Origin: Synechococcus sp. PCC 7335
GTDB taxonomy: Bacteria > Cyanobacteriota > Cyanobacteriia > Phormidesmidales > Phormidesmidaceae
Reading direction: 5' to 3'
Length of the DNA stretch: 64,000 nucleotides
Assembly: GCF_000155595.1 (NCBI RefSeq)
Contig: NZ_DS989904.1
Location: forward strand, 194,477 to 258,476
In this document: positions 52,879 through 63,215 of the stretch, piece after piece
How positions within the stretch are numbered: position 1 is the first letter of the stretch
How the letters are laid out: each line of letters opens with the position of its first letter
Made by a program: the position numbers and the translations under genes
The notes under the pieces: model-generated
What the model saw: the letters and a program-made list of their open reading frames with translations, nothing else
Database searches by the model: none
What the model was told of the DNA's origin: nothing

Positions 52879-54075
52879 TTAAGAGGGGGTTTGAACTAGG
52901 TCTCGGCTCTGTAGCCAACCAGATTCGTCGCTGTTAAAAGGAGACATCGCTCGCAGTTTTTCAACAATGGTGGGCATGACGCTAATCACCTGTTGAATCT
53001 CAGCTTCGGTAGTGAAGCGAGAAAGGCTAAAGCGAATAGAGCCATGAAGAATGGTATAGGGCAACCCCATCGCCGTCAGTACATGAGAGGGATCCAGCGA
53101 GCCAGACGTGCAGGCAGAGCCAGAAGACGCGCAAATACCATGCTTGTCGAGCATGAACAAAATGGCCTCGCCTTCAATGTATTTAAAGCCAATGTTGGTG
53201 GTATTTGGTAAACGAGTCGTGCCGCCGCCGTTTACTTCGCAGTTAGGGATAGTTGCCAGGAGCTGCTGCTCTAGCAAATCCCGCAGCTGGGCCTCTCTAT
53301 CGACGGTTTGCAAATGCTGTTGGGCTATTTCTGCAGCTTTGCCCAAAGCAACAATACTAGCCACATTCGGCGTTCCAGCCCGGCGTCCACGCTCTTGATG
53401 TCCGCCTAGTAAAAAAGGACGAAAACGGAATCCGCGACGTGTGTACAAAGCTCCAATACCTTTGGGTGCGTGGAGTTTGTGGCCTGAGAGCGTGAGCAAA
53501 TCGATAGTGCTATTCTTGAGATCAATTGGAATCTTGCCAACGGCCTGAACAGCATCAACGTGAAAGGTTGCACCACATTCTTTGGCGATCGCCCCAATCT
53601 GTTCTACCGGAAACACCACTCCAGTCTCATTGTTGGCATACATGGTTGTCACCAGGGCTGTTCCCCCAGTTACCGCCGCTTCTACCTCCATTAGATCGAG
53701 CTGACCGCGCCCATCTACTGATAGATAAGTGACGGTATAGCCCTTCTTCTCTAAGTGCTTACACACGTTGAGAACTGCTGGATGCTCTACCGCTGTGGTA
53801 ACAATGTGGCGCTTCTCAGGCTGGGCAGCGAGGGCCGCATGAATAGCGGTGTTGTTGCCTTCGCTACCGCAGCTATTAAAAACAATTTCTGTACTCTCTG
53901 CGCCTAGAAGCTCAGCCACTTGGGCTCTAGCATCCTGAATAGCTGCGCCCACTTGACCACCAAAGCTGTGCATGGATGAAGGATTGCCGTAGAAGTCACT
54001 TAAATAGGGCAACATCGTCTGTAAAACAGCAGGGTCAATTTGAGTAGTGGCGTTGTTGTCTAGGTAAGTGACCAT
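52879..54075 (-). CDS. nifS: Cysteine desulfurase NifS
   Basis: This 398-residue PLP enzyme releases sulfur from cysteine for Fe-S assembly on NifU. The PLP lysine is in LSGHKLHAPKGIGAL, the substrate-activating Cys in CASSGSACTSGSLDPS. N-terminal YLDNNATTQIDPAV is typical. Length fits (about 400). Confidence 0.97.
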   Translation of the reverse strand: MVTYLDNNATTQIDPAVLQTMLPYLSDFYGNPSSMHSFGGQVGAAIQDARAQVAELLGAESTEIVFNSCGSEGNNTAIHAALAAQPEKRHIVTTAVEHPAVLNVCKHLEKKGYTVTYLSVDGRGQLDLMEVEAAVTGGTALVTTMYANNETGVVFPVEQIGAIAKECGATFHVDAVQAVGKIPIDLKNSTIDLLTLSGHKLHAPKGIGALYTRRGFRFRPFLLGGHQERGRRAGTPNVASIVALGKAAEIAQQHLQTVDREAQLRDLLEQQLLATIPNCEVNGGGTTRLPNTTNIGFKYIEGEAILFMLDKHGICASSGSACTSGSLDPSHVLTAMGLPYTILHGSIRFSLSRFTTEAEIQQVISVMPTIVEKLRAMSPFNSDESGWLQSRDLVQTPS

Positions 54076-54148
54076 AGGAGTGACTCCAGTGAGAATTGTA
54101 AGATTGGCTTGGGCTATGCTCAGTCGCCGGACTAAGAGAATTAAGAAG

Positions 54149-54553
54149 TTAGGGGGTTAGGGGAGCGTTTGTGCCTGTTTTAGCTTGGGCTTGAAGCTTT
54201 TCGAGGCTTTGAGAGTAACTGTCAAACCAGTCGTTCCAGTACTCTGATTGAGGTGACTGTTTTAAACGAGAGACCCTTTGTTTATAGGCAGCCTGCCAAG
54301 CTTTCCAGTAGTCTGCTGTAGTTTCTATCGCGCTGCCCAGTGTGAAGGCGCTGCTCCTGCCAGAGAGAGATACACATCCTCCCTCGGTAGGGCAAACGGC
54401 CCAGCATTGAGGAACGCTGTAGAAGCCTTTGCAGTTGTTGCACAAGTCAGCATTGATTTTAAAGGTCGCGCCGTTACGCTCAATTGCGTTAGTCGGACAG
54501 GTGGGGATACAGCGTTGACAGCTAATGCATTTGTCGGTGATAGCGTAGGTCAT
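54149..54553 (-). CDS. fdxN: 2[4Fe-4S] ferredoxin FdxN
   Basis: This 134-residue protein has two cluster motifs: CISCQRCIPTCPTNAI and CNNCKGFYSVPQCWAVCP, with the long insert in the second typical of nif ferredoxins. The C-terminal half is a hydrophilic extension. It lies between nifB and nifS and may supply electrons to NifB. The gene is uninterrupted. Confidence 0.94.
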   Translation of the reverse strand: MTYAITDKCISCQRCIPTCPTNAIERNGATFKINADLCNNCKGFYSVPQCWAVCPTEGGCVSLSGRSSAFTLGSAIETTADYWKAWQAAYKQRVSRLKQSPQSEYWNDWFDSYSQSLEKLQAQAKTGTNAPLTP

Positions 54554-54592
54554 GGCTCAACTGCTCTATGAAATAGAGCGATGAAGGGTTTT

Positions 54593-56035
54593 CTACACAT
54601 AAACTGTTTGCAGAATGTGCTCGTTGTAATACTCCCTAGCAACGGCTTCAATCACGTCGTAGGCTTCAACTACAAACAATCCTGCTTTTTGCAGCTCCTT
54701 GGCGGGGCAGGGGCCTACTTTAGAGGCCAATACAGCTCTGCAATCAGCAATCGTTTCAATAATGTTGGTTAAAGTAGCCTCTTCTCCATAGCCGCCCTGG
54801 CAGTAATCGGCGACTTTGCGGTGACCGACAAATTTCGCTTCAGCGGCGTCTACTTCATAGATCATGAACTCTTTGGCATGCCCAAAGTGTTGGTTAACTA
54901 AACCACCGCCTTTAGTAGCCACGGCAACCAACACTTTAGGAGACTCGGCTGATGTTTGATCTGTGTTAGCAACAACTTTTTGAGCAGCGGCTTTCTTCTG
55001 AGCGATCGCAGCCTCTGTTTGTTTGATATCTTGACGAACGGCTTCACGCTTCTCAGCGTTGTAGCCGACTGGCATCGTCATAAACTTCTCTTTGGTGAAT
55101 TCCTGGCTGCGGTCTTCGCCCAACAAACCCACAGCGTCAGCGCGACATTGACGGCAGTGCCGCATGATTTTCATGTTGCCAGCACAGGCATCTTGAACTG
55201 TTTTAAGTTCTTTCGGGGTAGGGCCACGCTGTCCATTAAGACCAAAGTAGGTGCCATGCTCAGGCTTAGAGATCAGCGGCATAATATTGTGTAAAAATGC
55301 GCCGCGATCACGCACAGCCTGATTCACTTCTGGCATATGTTCATCATTGATGCCGGGAATCAAGACCGAATTGACTTTGCACAAAATGTCAGCATCTCTA
55401 AGGGCTTCTAAGCCCTCCATCTGCCGCTGGTGCAAAATCTTGACTCCTTCGATGCCGCGATAGCGCTTACGGCGATAGTGCACCCAAGGATAAATCTTTT
55501 CACCAATAGCCGGATCGACCATATTGATGGTGATAGTCACATGATCCACATTGAGCGCTTTGATACGATCCACGTAGTCGGGCAACATCAGACCGTTGGT
55601 AGAAAGGCAGAGCTTGATATCAGGTGCCTGCTCAGCAACTAGTTCAAAAGTACGAAAAGTCTTTTCAGGGTTTGCTAGCGGATCGCCAGGGCCAGCAATG
55701 CCTAGAACAGACATTTGAGGAATCTTGCCTGCCACAACCAGCGCTTTATGAGCGGCTTCTTCAGGTGTTAGCAGTTCGCTAACCACACCTGGGCGACTCT
55801 CATTAGCACAGTCGTATTTGCGATTGCAAAAGTTACACTGAATGTTGCACGCTGGCGCAACAGCAACATGCATCCTGGCATAGTGATGATGAGCTGATTC
55901 GCTATAGCAGGGGTGATTTTCAATCCGGGCTTTGAGCGATTCACTAACAGCAGGTTCACTGGTGGATGTACAGCCGCAACCGCCAGACTTTTTAGGCGGC
56001 GTGGCTGTAAGAGCGGTTTGGTGCTGCGGCGTCAT
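54593..56035 (-). CDS. nifB: FeMo-cofactor biosynthesis protein NifB
   Basis: From the ATG at 56035 the product is 480 residues. The open frame extends to a TTG at 56107, but those 24 residues lack family sequence. The radical SAM motif is [14 protein letters not shown], with a [10 protein letters not shown] segment before it and [14 protein letters not shown] after. A C-terminal NifX-like domain (about 365-475) is present, as in many NifB proteins. It makes NifB-co, an 8-iron precursor. It is the first gene of the run. Confidence 0.97.
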   Translation of the reverse strand: MTPQHQTALTATPPKKSGGCGCTSTSEPAVSESLKARIENHPCYSESAHHHYARMHVAVAPACNIQCNFCNRKYDCANESRPGVVSELLTPEEAAHKALVVAGKIPQMSVLGIAGPGDPLANPEKTFRTFELVAEQAPDIKLCLSTNGLMLPDYVDRIKALNVDHVTITINMVDPAIGEKIYPWVHYRRKRYRGIEGVKILHQRQMEGLEALRDADILCKVNSVLIPGINDEHMPEVNQAVRDRGAFLHNIMPLISKPEHGTYFGLNGQRGPTPKELKTVQDACAGNMKIMRHCRQCRADAVGLLGEDRSQEFTKEKFMTMPVGYNAEKREAVRQDIKQTEAAIAQKKAAAQKVVANTDQTSAESPKVLVAVATKGGGLVNQHFGHAKEFMIYEVDAAEAKFVGHRKVADYCQGGYGEEATLTNIIETIADCRAVLASKVGPCPAKELQKAGLFVVEAYDVIEAVAREYYNEHILQTVYV

Positions 56036-56773
56036 TGCTTTGTGGGTGGTAAGGGTGGGAGGTTGAGAAGGGTGGGTTAGGTCTTCTAGGCCACGGAGTA
56101 GTTCCAATCGCGAATGAGATGGGGGTGCGCTACTTGACTAGCTCCTGGATAAGGAGAGTAAGAATTATGAGGGCGGCCCAGCAAGGTTGAGTTCGCGTGA
56201 AATTACAGTGGCCTGACATTGAGTGCTCTACTATCGTTGAGTCGTTGAAACCATTAAGCCAATCGTCAAAAGAGAAAGAAGCTCTAACCGAGCGAAGGCT
56301 GACAATTGTCTCTTTATGGACTTCACCGAGTACAACAAATGGGTTAAAGACCAATGTTTGAAGACCTAGGTGTTCGTCGATGAAAGAGTTATAGCAAGGG
56401 TTAAAAGCGCTTCTCTCTAGATTCACTCGATAGGATTTATTGAATGATTAACGCTGCACTCAATCCCTACAGCCTTTGAGAATGAAGGGGATCTTTTTTT
56501 TGGTAGATCAAGGTACTAGTATTTATGCACGGATAGGCTGGTATTTATTTACCCTGGGTCGAGCATTGCTGCACTCAGCTAGATTGTCGATACAGCAAGG
56601 GATTGGGGCTGCTCCATCTAGTTATAGACACACTTTTCGAAGAGTACTCAAACGTCCTTTTTTGTAAAATCAGATACTGGGAAACGCAATAGGCTAAAGA
56701 CTAGAATTTGCTGTCTGTATCATACTCGACAGTTTCCTATCTTTTCTAGTAACAAAATATACTTTTTTTGTAT
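56036..56773. promoter_or_regulatory. Upstream region of nifB, no gene supported
   Basis: This should hold the promoter of the long nif run. A 98-codon minus frame (56130-56426) and a 63-codon plus frame (56476-56667) show no family features and are not called. No GTA-N8-TAC NtcA box is seen. A T8 run at 56491-56498 follows a weak CCTT/AAGG hairpin on the plus strand. Confidence 0.4.
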
Positions 56774-56930
56774 GGCTTTGTTGCATAAATCAGCCATGAG
56801 TCAGCCATTAGATAGAGAGAGACAACTGCAGTCATTCTCTTAGACTCAAGAAGGTAACTAGCTAGCATGTCTAGCCGCGTCATACGGACCTTTGAAAACG
56901 AGCGAATTCTTTTAGTCGGTAGGCCCCTAT
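56774..56930 (+). mobile_element. Left-end remnant of an IS5/IS903-type element
   Basis: GGCTTTGTTGCATAAATC (56774-56791) matches the 18-bp IS903-type terminal repeat as I remember it, with one difference. Some 140 bp follow before the IS982 end, with no intact transposase frame. A transposase C-terminus of the same type lies just beyond the IS982 element, so an older insertion appears disrupted and partly deleted. Confidence 0.4.
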
Positions 56931-57909
56931 TAACGTCAGTTCGGGTTAAGCAGCAGGGGGAAGTTCCCATTCCATATGGAGAGAAGGCTTCTTCGGTTGG
57001 TGGCAATAAGCAATCAGTCCACAGAGGATGTTGACCCAGCAGTTGACCGGACTACGGTGACGAGAATGCTCTATCTGCGAAATGTTCTTCAGTTGGTCGA
57101 TAATCGTTTCGATGATGGAACGTTTGCGCGAGAGTAGCTTGTCAGTTAGCCGCACTAGCTGGTTCTTCATGTTGCACCGAGGCTTAGCAAAGAACTCGAT
57201 GTTGAACGCGTCGAGTAGTTGCTTGGCCAGCTGCTTCGATACATAGCCTTTGTCTGCGCAGACTTTTCCCCATAGTCCAGTAAGTAAGTCAAAGGCGGGC
57301 TCACGGTCGTCCGTATTGCCCGGGGTCAGGGTGAGGTTGAGTAGTTCACCGCACTCGTTCACCACGAGGTGTAGCTTGAAGCCATAGAACCAGCCGACAG
57401 AGGTTTTGCCCCTAGCTGCCGTATCTTTGCAGACCTTATGCTGCCAGATCCGACGGTTGTGGCAGACCGATAGACTGGTCGCATCGATAAAACTAATGCC
57501 TGTACAACGGCCGAAGCAGCGCTTCAGATAACAACACAAGGGAAACAAACAAGAGGGCGTCCATTCGACAAAGCGGTTATAGCTGACTAGCGTTGGAAAC
57601 GCTTGCTTCCAGTACTGGCATACATGATGAACGTAGTAGTGTTTGAAGGTGCGGTAGTGGCTTTGGTGAAAGCCGATGAGTATCGTCATCACTTCGCTTA
57701 GGCTCAGCGAACGAGCGCGTTGTCGCGTCTTTAGATGGTGGCTTAGCAGTTGACGCTGCCAGAGGGGTTCAAACACTTGGCAGAAGTCATCGACGTGGCA
57801 GAACAGTTCTTCTAAGCTGAACATAGTGGAGGATAGGGCTGATGGGTTTTACAACTTCAGCTTACCTATCCTCCTTTCTTCGAGCTTTCCTTATCCCGAA
57901 CTGACGTTA
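56931..57909 (-). mobile_element. IS982-family insertion sequence
   Basis: This 979-bp element is bounded by inverted repeats 56931-56950 (TAACGTCAGTTCGGGTTAAG) and 57890-57909, identical over 20 bp but for one position. It contains one full-length transposase gene whose stop lies inside the left repeat. No clear target duplication was found in the flanks. It appears intact and possibly active. It lies upstream of nifB, marking the edge of the nif run. Confidence 0.85.
56946..57824 (-). CDS. IS982-family transposase
   Basis: This 292-residue protein has the IS982 pattern: N-terminal helical part ([21 protein letters not shown]), then the DDE domain with [15 protein letters not shown] (first Asp), [25 protein letters not shown], then [17 protein letters not shown] (second Asp) and a C-terminal [27 protein letters not shown]-like segment with the Glu. 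It is complete, with no frameshift. Confidence 0.93.
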   Translation of the reverse strand: MFSLEELFCHVDDFCQVFEPLWQRQLLSHHLKTRQRARSLSLSEVMTILIGFHQSHYRTFKHYYVHHVCQYWKQAFPTLVSYNRFVEWTPSCLFPLCCYLKRCFGRCTGISFIDATSLSVCHNRRIWQHKVCKDTAARGKTSVGWFYGFKLHLVVNECGELLNLTLTPGNTDDREPAFDLLTGLWGKVCADKGYVSKQLAKQLLDAFNIEFFAKPRCNMKNQLVRLTDKLLSRKRSIIETIIDQLKNISQIEHSRHRSPVNCWVNILCGLIAYCHQPKKPSLHMEWELPPAA

Positions 57910-57919
57910 TTAGGAACGG

Positions 57920-58087
57920 TTGATTAGCTATCGCCGTCTTTCGGTGGCTGAGACTTCGATGCTCTTTCTCAATACTGCTTTTTGTAAAAACTTTGGTGAA
58001 AAGGTCGCATCGAGCTATCTAAACCGGCATATGAACAAGCTGAAGGTGAACTGCTGTGTATCTAATCGCATGAGTCAGGTTAAATGA
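57920..58087 (+). pseudogene. C-terminal remnant of an IS5-family transposase
   Basis: A 55-codon frame to TGA at 58085-58087 reads YRRLSVAETSMLFLNTAF, then SSYLNRHMNKLKVNCCVSNRM. This matches the C-terminus of IS5/IS903-type transposases ((H/Y)RRS..E..M.R.K..FG..L..R.....Q..E.......LN.M). The N-terminal part is missing; the sequence begins at the IS982 right end. Confidence 0.55.
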
Positions 58088-58522
58088 TCAGATACAGCTG
58101 GTAGTGTCCTAGACGTTCAGACCTAGACACCTATGTCTAGACGTTCAGTCTTGGATTTTGCAGGAGGTAGCCTATAACCATGATTGAATGCTTAGCGCGA
58201 CCATTCATGTTGTTCCTCATCATCTACCAGCAGAAGTAATCGCAGCAGATCTAAAGGGATATAGCCTGACGACGACGTTCTATGAACTTGCAGGTGAAGA
58301 GATCTAAGAATAGAGTTTTAGCTGATTCCTTAGCCCGCGAGTCAAAAAACGAGAAGCTTGAAGTAGCGCCTGGGATAGAAATGATTTTGATTCGGCGGCG
58401 CACTGTGTATCGGTTACCGAACAATATTTCAGAGCTTGGAGATACTAATGTCTATTATCTAGTGTCCATTAGATAGATACGTGAAGAATTCTCCGTAGAA
58501 TGTCTTGTAGCGTTTATGGGTA
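58088..58522. repeat. 435-bp gap with direct and inverted repeat, no gene supported
   Basis: CTAGACGTTCAG occurs twice (58109-58120, 58137-58148), and CTAGACA/TGTCTAG forms a dyad between them (58123-58140). A 64-codon frame at 58282-58476 has no ribosome site and no recognisable family. The region separates the mobile-element remains from the secreted hydrolase genes. Confidence 0.4.
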
Positions 58523-58528
58523 GTGGCA

Positions 58529-60262
58529 ATGGGCTGGCGATATCTACTTCGGGTTTTGTCCCCTTGTTTGATTTTACTTACAGCTACGCTGACTGAGACC
58601 ATCAGGTCCCGGTCAGCGTATGCGGCTGAAGAAATTCGTCTTTTGGTGGGCGGCCCCTTAATCTTTTCAGTCTCGGTGGACTCGTTAGAAGCGTTTGCAC
58701 AAACGAGCGAGATTGCTAATGATCTGCGGCTGTTTACACGCTTCGCTGATGAGCAAGCACTTATCGGATTGCGTCAGGCCTTGCAAGCTAGTATCCCACT
58801 TAGCGCTCAGCAGATAGATAACTTAGGCTATTCCGTTCTTGGTCAAGATATCTTATTTAATCTGGGTAAGGTGATTCGCCCGCATCCTAGCTTGAATGGC
58901 GATCGCGCCTTACGCGGAGCTATTATCAGCGCAGCAGCCCATGCCAGAACGCAGTCAGACACTAGTAAGGCAGATGAACCCGTCGAATGGACTGCTATAG
59001 ACGTGATGAGGCAATATCCTAGCCAAAGCATTGATGTTCGATGGCAAGACTTGCGGGCACTGCGTCAATCTGCGAGTTCGGCGTTGAGTGATAATCAGCA
59101 GGCGATCGCCACCATCCGAGCACAAGCCACCACCGACAGCGCCCAAAACGGCACAAGTCAACCACTGCTCGCACAAGATCTAGCCGCACTGGGCTCCTAT
59201 GCTTTTGAAACCAACACCTTTACGCTTACGAGAGATGCTATAAGGCAAACTCAATTAGGCATCCAATCTCGCTACAGCTTTGATGTCGATACATATATGC
59301 CACAAGAGTTAGACCATCCTGCCCCTGTCATCATCGTCTCCCACGGCTATAGCGACACTAAAGAAAACTTTGGGTACATCGGCCGACATCTCGCGTCACA
59401 CGGATTTGTTGTTCTCATTCCTGAGCATGTCGGTAGTGACTTAAGATTCCGGTTAAGCTACACCGAAGGCCGTCTTAATACGGGTATGAATCCAACAGAA
59501 TATATCAGCCGACCTCAAGAAATCTCCTATTTAATCGATCACCTCGAGACGCTAGTAGCCACGTCATCTACTTGGGCTACGCAAATTGACTTAGAGCGAA
59601 TTGGTATGGTTGGTCATTCTCTGGGTGCGGCTACAGCTTATGCGCTAGCAGGTGCTGAGATCGACTCTGACCGCTTGGTTGCTAGCTGTGAGAGTACGTC
59701 TGTCAACATTAGTCCTGCGCTGTATCTACAGTGTCTTGCACGGTTCTTGCCCGCTCAGGAAAACAATTTGAAAGATCCTCGTATCAAAGCTGTTATTGCA
59801 GCTAATGGTATTGGGTCTGCCCTGTATGGTCCTGAAGGCTTTGGAGAGATTGATCTACCCATATTGATAGCATCGGCAGCGAATGACGTCATTGCTCCGG
59901 CTGTTCCAGAACAGATCTGGCCGTTTTCTTGGGTAGAGTCTGACTCAAAATATCTAGCAGTGATGTCGGATGCGAGTCACTTCTCATTAACATCAGGAGG
60001 AGATACTGGTGTAGTTTCTCCCCTGACGCAGCCAGGGGCAGAAGCGCTGATTAATATCGTGTTAGGACAATACCGCGATATCGGGTCTAGATACCTCAAC
60101 GCGCTGAATCTAGCTTTTTGGCAGGTATATCTTCAGAAGGACTCAACGTACTTACCCTATCTAAGCGATCGCTATGCACAACAACTCAGTGCTGATTACA
60201 TCCCTTCACTAAACATAGTCGAAGCGAGTCAGCCTGAGCAGTTAAATACATCGAACAACTAG
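58529..60262 (+). CDS. Secreted DUF1400 / alpha-beta hydrolase (dienelactone/PAF-hydrolase-like)
   Basis: From ATG 58529 (an in-frame GTG lies at 58523; neither has a clear ribosome site) the product is 577 residues. A signal-like hydrophobic stretch is followed by SRSAYAAEEIRL, a likely cleavage zone. An N-terminal DUF1400 domain (about 35-190, LRLFTRFADEQAL) precedes the hydrolase domain. The nucleophile is in GMVGHSLGAATAYALAG; a late SHFSLTSGG supplies a candidate His, and VIVSHGY gives the oxyanion region. DUF1400 hydrolases are typical of cyanobacteria; the substrate is unknown. It is a paralogue of the next gene (same domain layout, many shared segments). Confidence 0.82.
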   Translation: MGWRYLLRVLSPCLILLTATLTETIRSRSAYAAEEIRLLVGGPLIFSVSVDSLEAFAQTSEIANDLRLFTRFADEQALIGLRQALQASIPLSAQQIDNLGYSVLGQDILFNLGKVIRPHPSLNGDRALRGAIISAAAHARTQSDTSKADEPVEWTAIDVMRQYPSQSIDVRWQDLRALRQSASSALSDNQQAIATIRAQATTDSAQNGTSQPLLAQDLAALGSYAFETNTFTLTRDAIRQTQLGIQSRYSFDVDTYMPQELDHPAPVIIVSHGYSDTKENFGYIGRHLASHGFVVLIPEHVGSDLRFRLSYTEGRLNTGMNPTEYISRPQEISYLIDHLETLVATSSTWATQIDLERIGMVGHSLGAATAYALAGAEIDSDRLVASCESTSVNISPALYLQCLARFLPAQENNLKDPRIKAVIAANGIGSALYGPEGFGEIDLPILIASAANDVIAPAVPEQIWPFSWVESDSKYLAVMSDASHFSLTSGGDTGVVSPLTQPGAEALINIVLGQYRDIGSRYLNALNLAFWQVYLQKDSTYLPYLSDRYAQQLSADYIPSLNIVEASQPEQLNTSNN

Positions 60263-60474
60263 TAGAGAAAGCTCAGGGCGAGCAAATCACATGACTTAAT
60301 TTTCCCACTCTCACAACTAGACATCTATCTCAATGAAATCTTTTGGCTCAGTTGGCGCTAGCTGATCTTATTTTTGGCTATAGGCGACGCTGAGGTTGAG
60401 GATCACTCACTTTTTGCTGATTTTCCGTACGGTAGTCTGTACATTACTATAGTTCTAAGTTGCTCTTACAGATT

Positions 60475-63006
60475 ATGAAATACAGCTTCGAGTCTTTTCT
60501 TAGAATTGCATCTAGTAGCTTTGCTATTGCAAGTCTCTTCGCAGCTACAGGCACGCTGGTTGATTTCGCTTTACCAAAGACAGCCAGTGCTGCTGAAGAA
60601 ATTCGACTCAACGTCGGCGGCCCTATCTTAGTCTCTGTCTCGATAGATTCGCTAGAGACCTTTGCCGAAAGTGGTGAGATTGGATCAGATCTTCGTCTAA
60701 TCACGCGGTTCCTAAACGAAAATGAATTGCAGCGAATTCGCCAAGCCTTGCAGAGACCTGTTGCACTAAGTGTTGTCCAGACAGATAACTTAGTTTACTC
60801 AAAGCTAGGGGGTGATTTTCTGCAGAACCTTGGGAAAGTCTTTAAGGTGCATCGTGATATTAATGGTGGTCAGGCCTTACGAGGCGCTTTACTCACAGCG
60901 GCTGCTCAAGCAGGTCCAGAAGGCTGGACTGCAATAGACGTTTTACGACAGTTCCCGACCCACTCGATTGATATTGAAATAGGTGACTTGCTGACTTTGC
61001 GCCGGAGTCTGTCAGTATATTTAGGATATAACGAGGCGGTTGTAGAAGCCATTCAGCGTCAGTCTGCTGCTGAAGCCGCCCAACAGTCTGCACTCAACCC
61101 GTCTCAAGACTTCTCTCAGCTAGGCCCCTATCAATACGAGCGTGGCAGCTTCACTCTTTCCCCATCCGCAATCCGCCAAACCAGAGATGGACTTCAGGTC
61201 AATTACGATTTCTCTGTTGAAACTTATGTACCCCAAGGGTTGACTCAACCTGCCCCCGTTATTTTGATTTCGCACGGGTTTGGCGATGTACAAGAAAGCT
61301 TTGACTTTATTGCTTCTCACCTGGCTTCCTACGGCTATGTGGTGATGTTGCCTGACCATGTGGGCAGTGACCTTAGCGTACGACAGAGCTTTCTCCGGGG
61401 CTCTGTCGACACTATTTTGAGCCCTTCAGAGTTTGTCAGTCGTCCTCAAGAAGTATCCCTGGTGATCAATGAGCTAGAACGGTTAGCTGAAACCTCTACG
61501 GACTGGGCCGCTACGCTAGACCTAGATCGCATTGGCATGGTAGGCGACTCGCTAGGTGGCTCAACCGTCTTAGCGCTAGCAGGGGCAGATATTGACTACG
61601 ATCGCATATCAGCTCTTTGTACGGACGAGCAGGTCATTCTAAATTTATCTATGTATTTGCAGTGTCAGGCCCGGTTTTTGCCACCGCAAAATCTACGGTT
61701 AGTAGATGATCGAATCAAAGCCGTCATTGCCTCTCATCCGCTAGGAGGTGGACTCTACGGCCCGGAAGGAATGGGCCAGATAAACATTCCGACAATGACG
61801 TTTTCAGGATCAAACGATATTGTTGCAACAATGGTGACAGAACAGGTCCATCCCTTTATCTGGACAGGTTCACAAGATAAATATTTAGCGCTCCTGACAA
61901 GAGGCACCCACTTTACGGTCAAGCCGGGACGCGAAGGCGTAGAAGGGTTTATTACCGCGTTAGTAGGAGAGAACCGCGATATTGGATCTCGCTATTTTAA
62001 GGAACTCAACATTGTATTTTGGAATACTTATCTCAAAGAACAAACAGAGTTTCTGCCATACCTCAGCGCCCGCTATGGCAAACAAATCAGTGAAGGTGAA
62101 CCGCTACTGCTAGATATTATCGGCTCGCTTAGCCCAGAGGCCTTAACCACTGCCTATGGGCAAGCGCCACCTACTGCGATCATTCCCGAACCGAGCGATA
62201 GCGTTCTGCGGCGTCCTAGAGAAGAATCTGTTCTTGCTGAGATTGAGCGTACGGGAGTGCTGAAGGTGGCGCTGAGAAAAGATGCTTCACCTTTCGGCTA
62301 CATTGATAGCGATGATAACTGGGTAGGCTACTGTCACCGTTTTGCTACCGACTTGCAGGCTCATGTAGACCAGACAGTCGGTTCGCAAGTTGAGGTAGAG
62401 TTGGTGAGAATCTCTTCGACTTTAGATAGTCGCTTTTCACTAGTGCAAGATGAGACTGCCCATGTCGAGTGTGGTCCTAATACTATTCGAGAAGATATTG
62501 AAGGTGTTAATTTTTCGTCTCCTTTAGCTGTATCGGGTACACAGTTTCTAGTCCCGAGAGGAACAATCGATAGTGAAGATGCTAATCCTCGCTTAGATGG
62601 TCTGCGCGTAGCGGTTTTGTCCAACACCACTACAGCGCAGTTCGTTGAAGAGACATTTCCACAGGCGAATGTCGTTTCTTTCCCAGGCCCTATTGGGAGA
62701 AGTGAAGCTATCAGTGCTCTTGGGATGGGTGAGGTCGATGTTGTTGCTAGTGACGGTATTCTCTCTATAAGCGAACTTCTCCGCCAAAATTTATCTTTGG
62801 CGGACTATGCTGTTGTTCCCGAACGTCCTTTGACCTGTGAATTCTACGGTTTGGCGCTGCCAAATAACGATCAAGAGTGGCAAACCATGATCAACAATTT
62901 TCTAAGAGATACTCATATAGAACGACTAGAGCAAGAAGTTCCTACGCCTCTGCTAGCAGGACAGATTGAAACGTTAGATTATTGTCTAAATCGAGCTCCA
63001 GACTAG
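60475..63006 (+). CDS. Secreted DUF1400 / alpha-beta hydrolase fused to a solute-binding (SBP_bac_3) domain
   Basis: From ATG 60475 the product is 843 residues. Signal peptide (about 1-38, ending PKTASAAEE), DUF1400 (about 40-195) and hydrolase (about 215-555) follow the preceding gene's plan. The nucleophile motif is GMVGDSLGGSTVLALAG (Asp in place of the usual His before Ser) and the late His is THFTVKPG. The extra C-terminal domain (about 590-835) has the type-3 solute-binding pattern: TGVLKVALRKDASPFGYIDS, DNWVGYCHRFATDL and AHVECGPNTIREDIEGVNFS. This joins an esterase-like enzyme with an amino-acid-binding-type domain in one periplasmic chain. The frame is open throughout, with no stop between parts. 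Confidence 0.85.
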   Translation: MKYSFESFLRIASSSFAIASLFAATGTLVDFALPKTASAAEEIRLNVGGPILVSVSIDSLETFAESGEIGSDLRLITRFLNENELQRIRQALQRPVALSVVQTDNLVYSKLGGDFLQNLGKVFKVHRDINGGQALRGALLTAAAQAGPEGWTAIDVLRQFPTHSIDIEIGDLLTLRRSLSVYLGYNEAVVEAIQRQSAAEAAQQSALNPSQDFSQLGPYQYERGSFTLSPSAIRQTRDGLQVNYDFSVETYVPQGLTQPAPVILISHGFGDVQESFDFIASHLASYGYVVMLPDHVGSDLSVRQSFLRGSVDTILSPSEFVSRPQEVSLVINELERLAETSTDWAATLDLDRIGMVGDSLGGSTVLALAGADIDYDRISALCTDEQVILNLSMYLQCQARFLPPQNLRLVDDRIKAVIASHPLGGGLYGPEGMGQINIPTMTFSGSNDIVATMVTEQVHPFIWTGSQDKYLALLTRGTHFTVKPGREGVEGFITALVGENRDIGSRYFKELNIVFWNTYLKEQTEFLPYLSARYGKQISEGEPLLLDIIGSLSPEALTTAYGQAPPTAIIPEPSDSVLRRPREESVLAEIERTGVLKVALRKDASPFGYIDSDDNWVGYCHRFATDLQAHVDQTVGSQVEVELVRISSTLDSRFSLVQDETAHVECGPNTIREDIEGVNFSSPLAVSGTQFLVPRGTIDSEDANPRLDGLRVAVLSNTTTAQFVEETFPQANVVSFPGPIGRSEAISALGMGEVDVVASDGILSISELLRQNLSLADYAVVPERPLTCEFYGLALPNNDQEWQTMINNFLRDTHIERLEQEVPTPLLAGQIETLDYCLNRAPD

Positions 63007-63082
63007 AGTAATCATAGGACTATAGAACGGTCCATCTACTATCGCTAATTCTCTCGCCTAGGTTGAGAAGTATGAATTTGAT

Positions 63083-63189
63083 CTATAGCTTTGGTCACTT
63101 AGCTTACGGTATAGTCATCGGCTACGACCCTTATATTTCAATAGGCTAAGTGACTCGCAAAGTGCGAATGCATCCGCACTTTGCTATAG
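63083..63189 (+). mobile_element. MITE-like dispersed repeat, copy 2
   Basis: This 107-bp segment matches 17668-17796 in inverse orientation. It has ends CTATAGC(T) and GCTATAG, the GTCACTTAGC/GCTAAGTGAC pair and a clean hairpin GCAAAGTGCG/CGCACTTTGC around 63156-63184. No coding capacity. It sits in the convergent gap between the hydrolase fusion and the small membrane protein. Confidence 0.6.
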
Positions 63190-63215
63190 CTGGGATACCT
63201 TTAGCATCATGGACT

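Noticed and set aside
56130-56426. 98-codon minus-strand frame upstream of nifB
   Set aside because: It occupies the expected promoter region and has no recognisable domain.
56036-56470. NtcA box (GTA-N8-TAC) upstream of nifB
   Set aside because: No correctly spaced site was found by eye; near matches had wrong spacing.
56921-57919. Target-site duplication around IS982
   Set aside because: The flanking 7-9 bp on the two sides do not match as direct repeats, so none is claimed.
58282-58476. 64-codon plus-strand frame before the first hydrolase
   Set aside because: No ribosome site, no homology recognised and located in remnant DNA.
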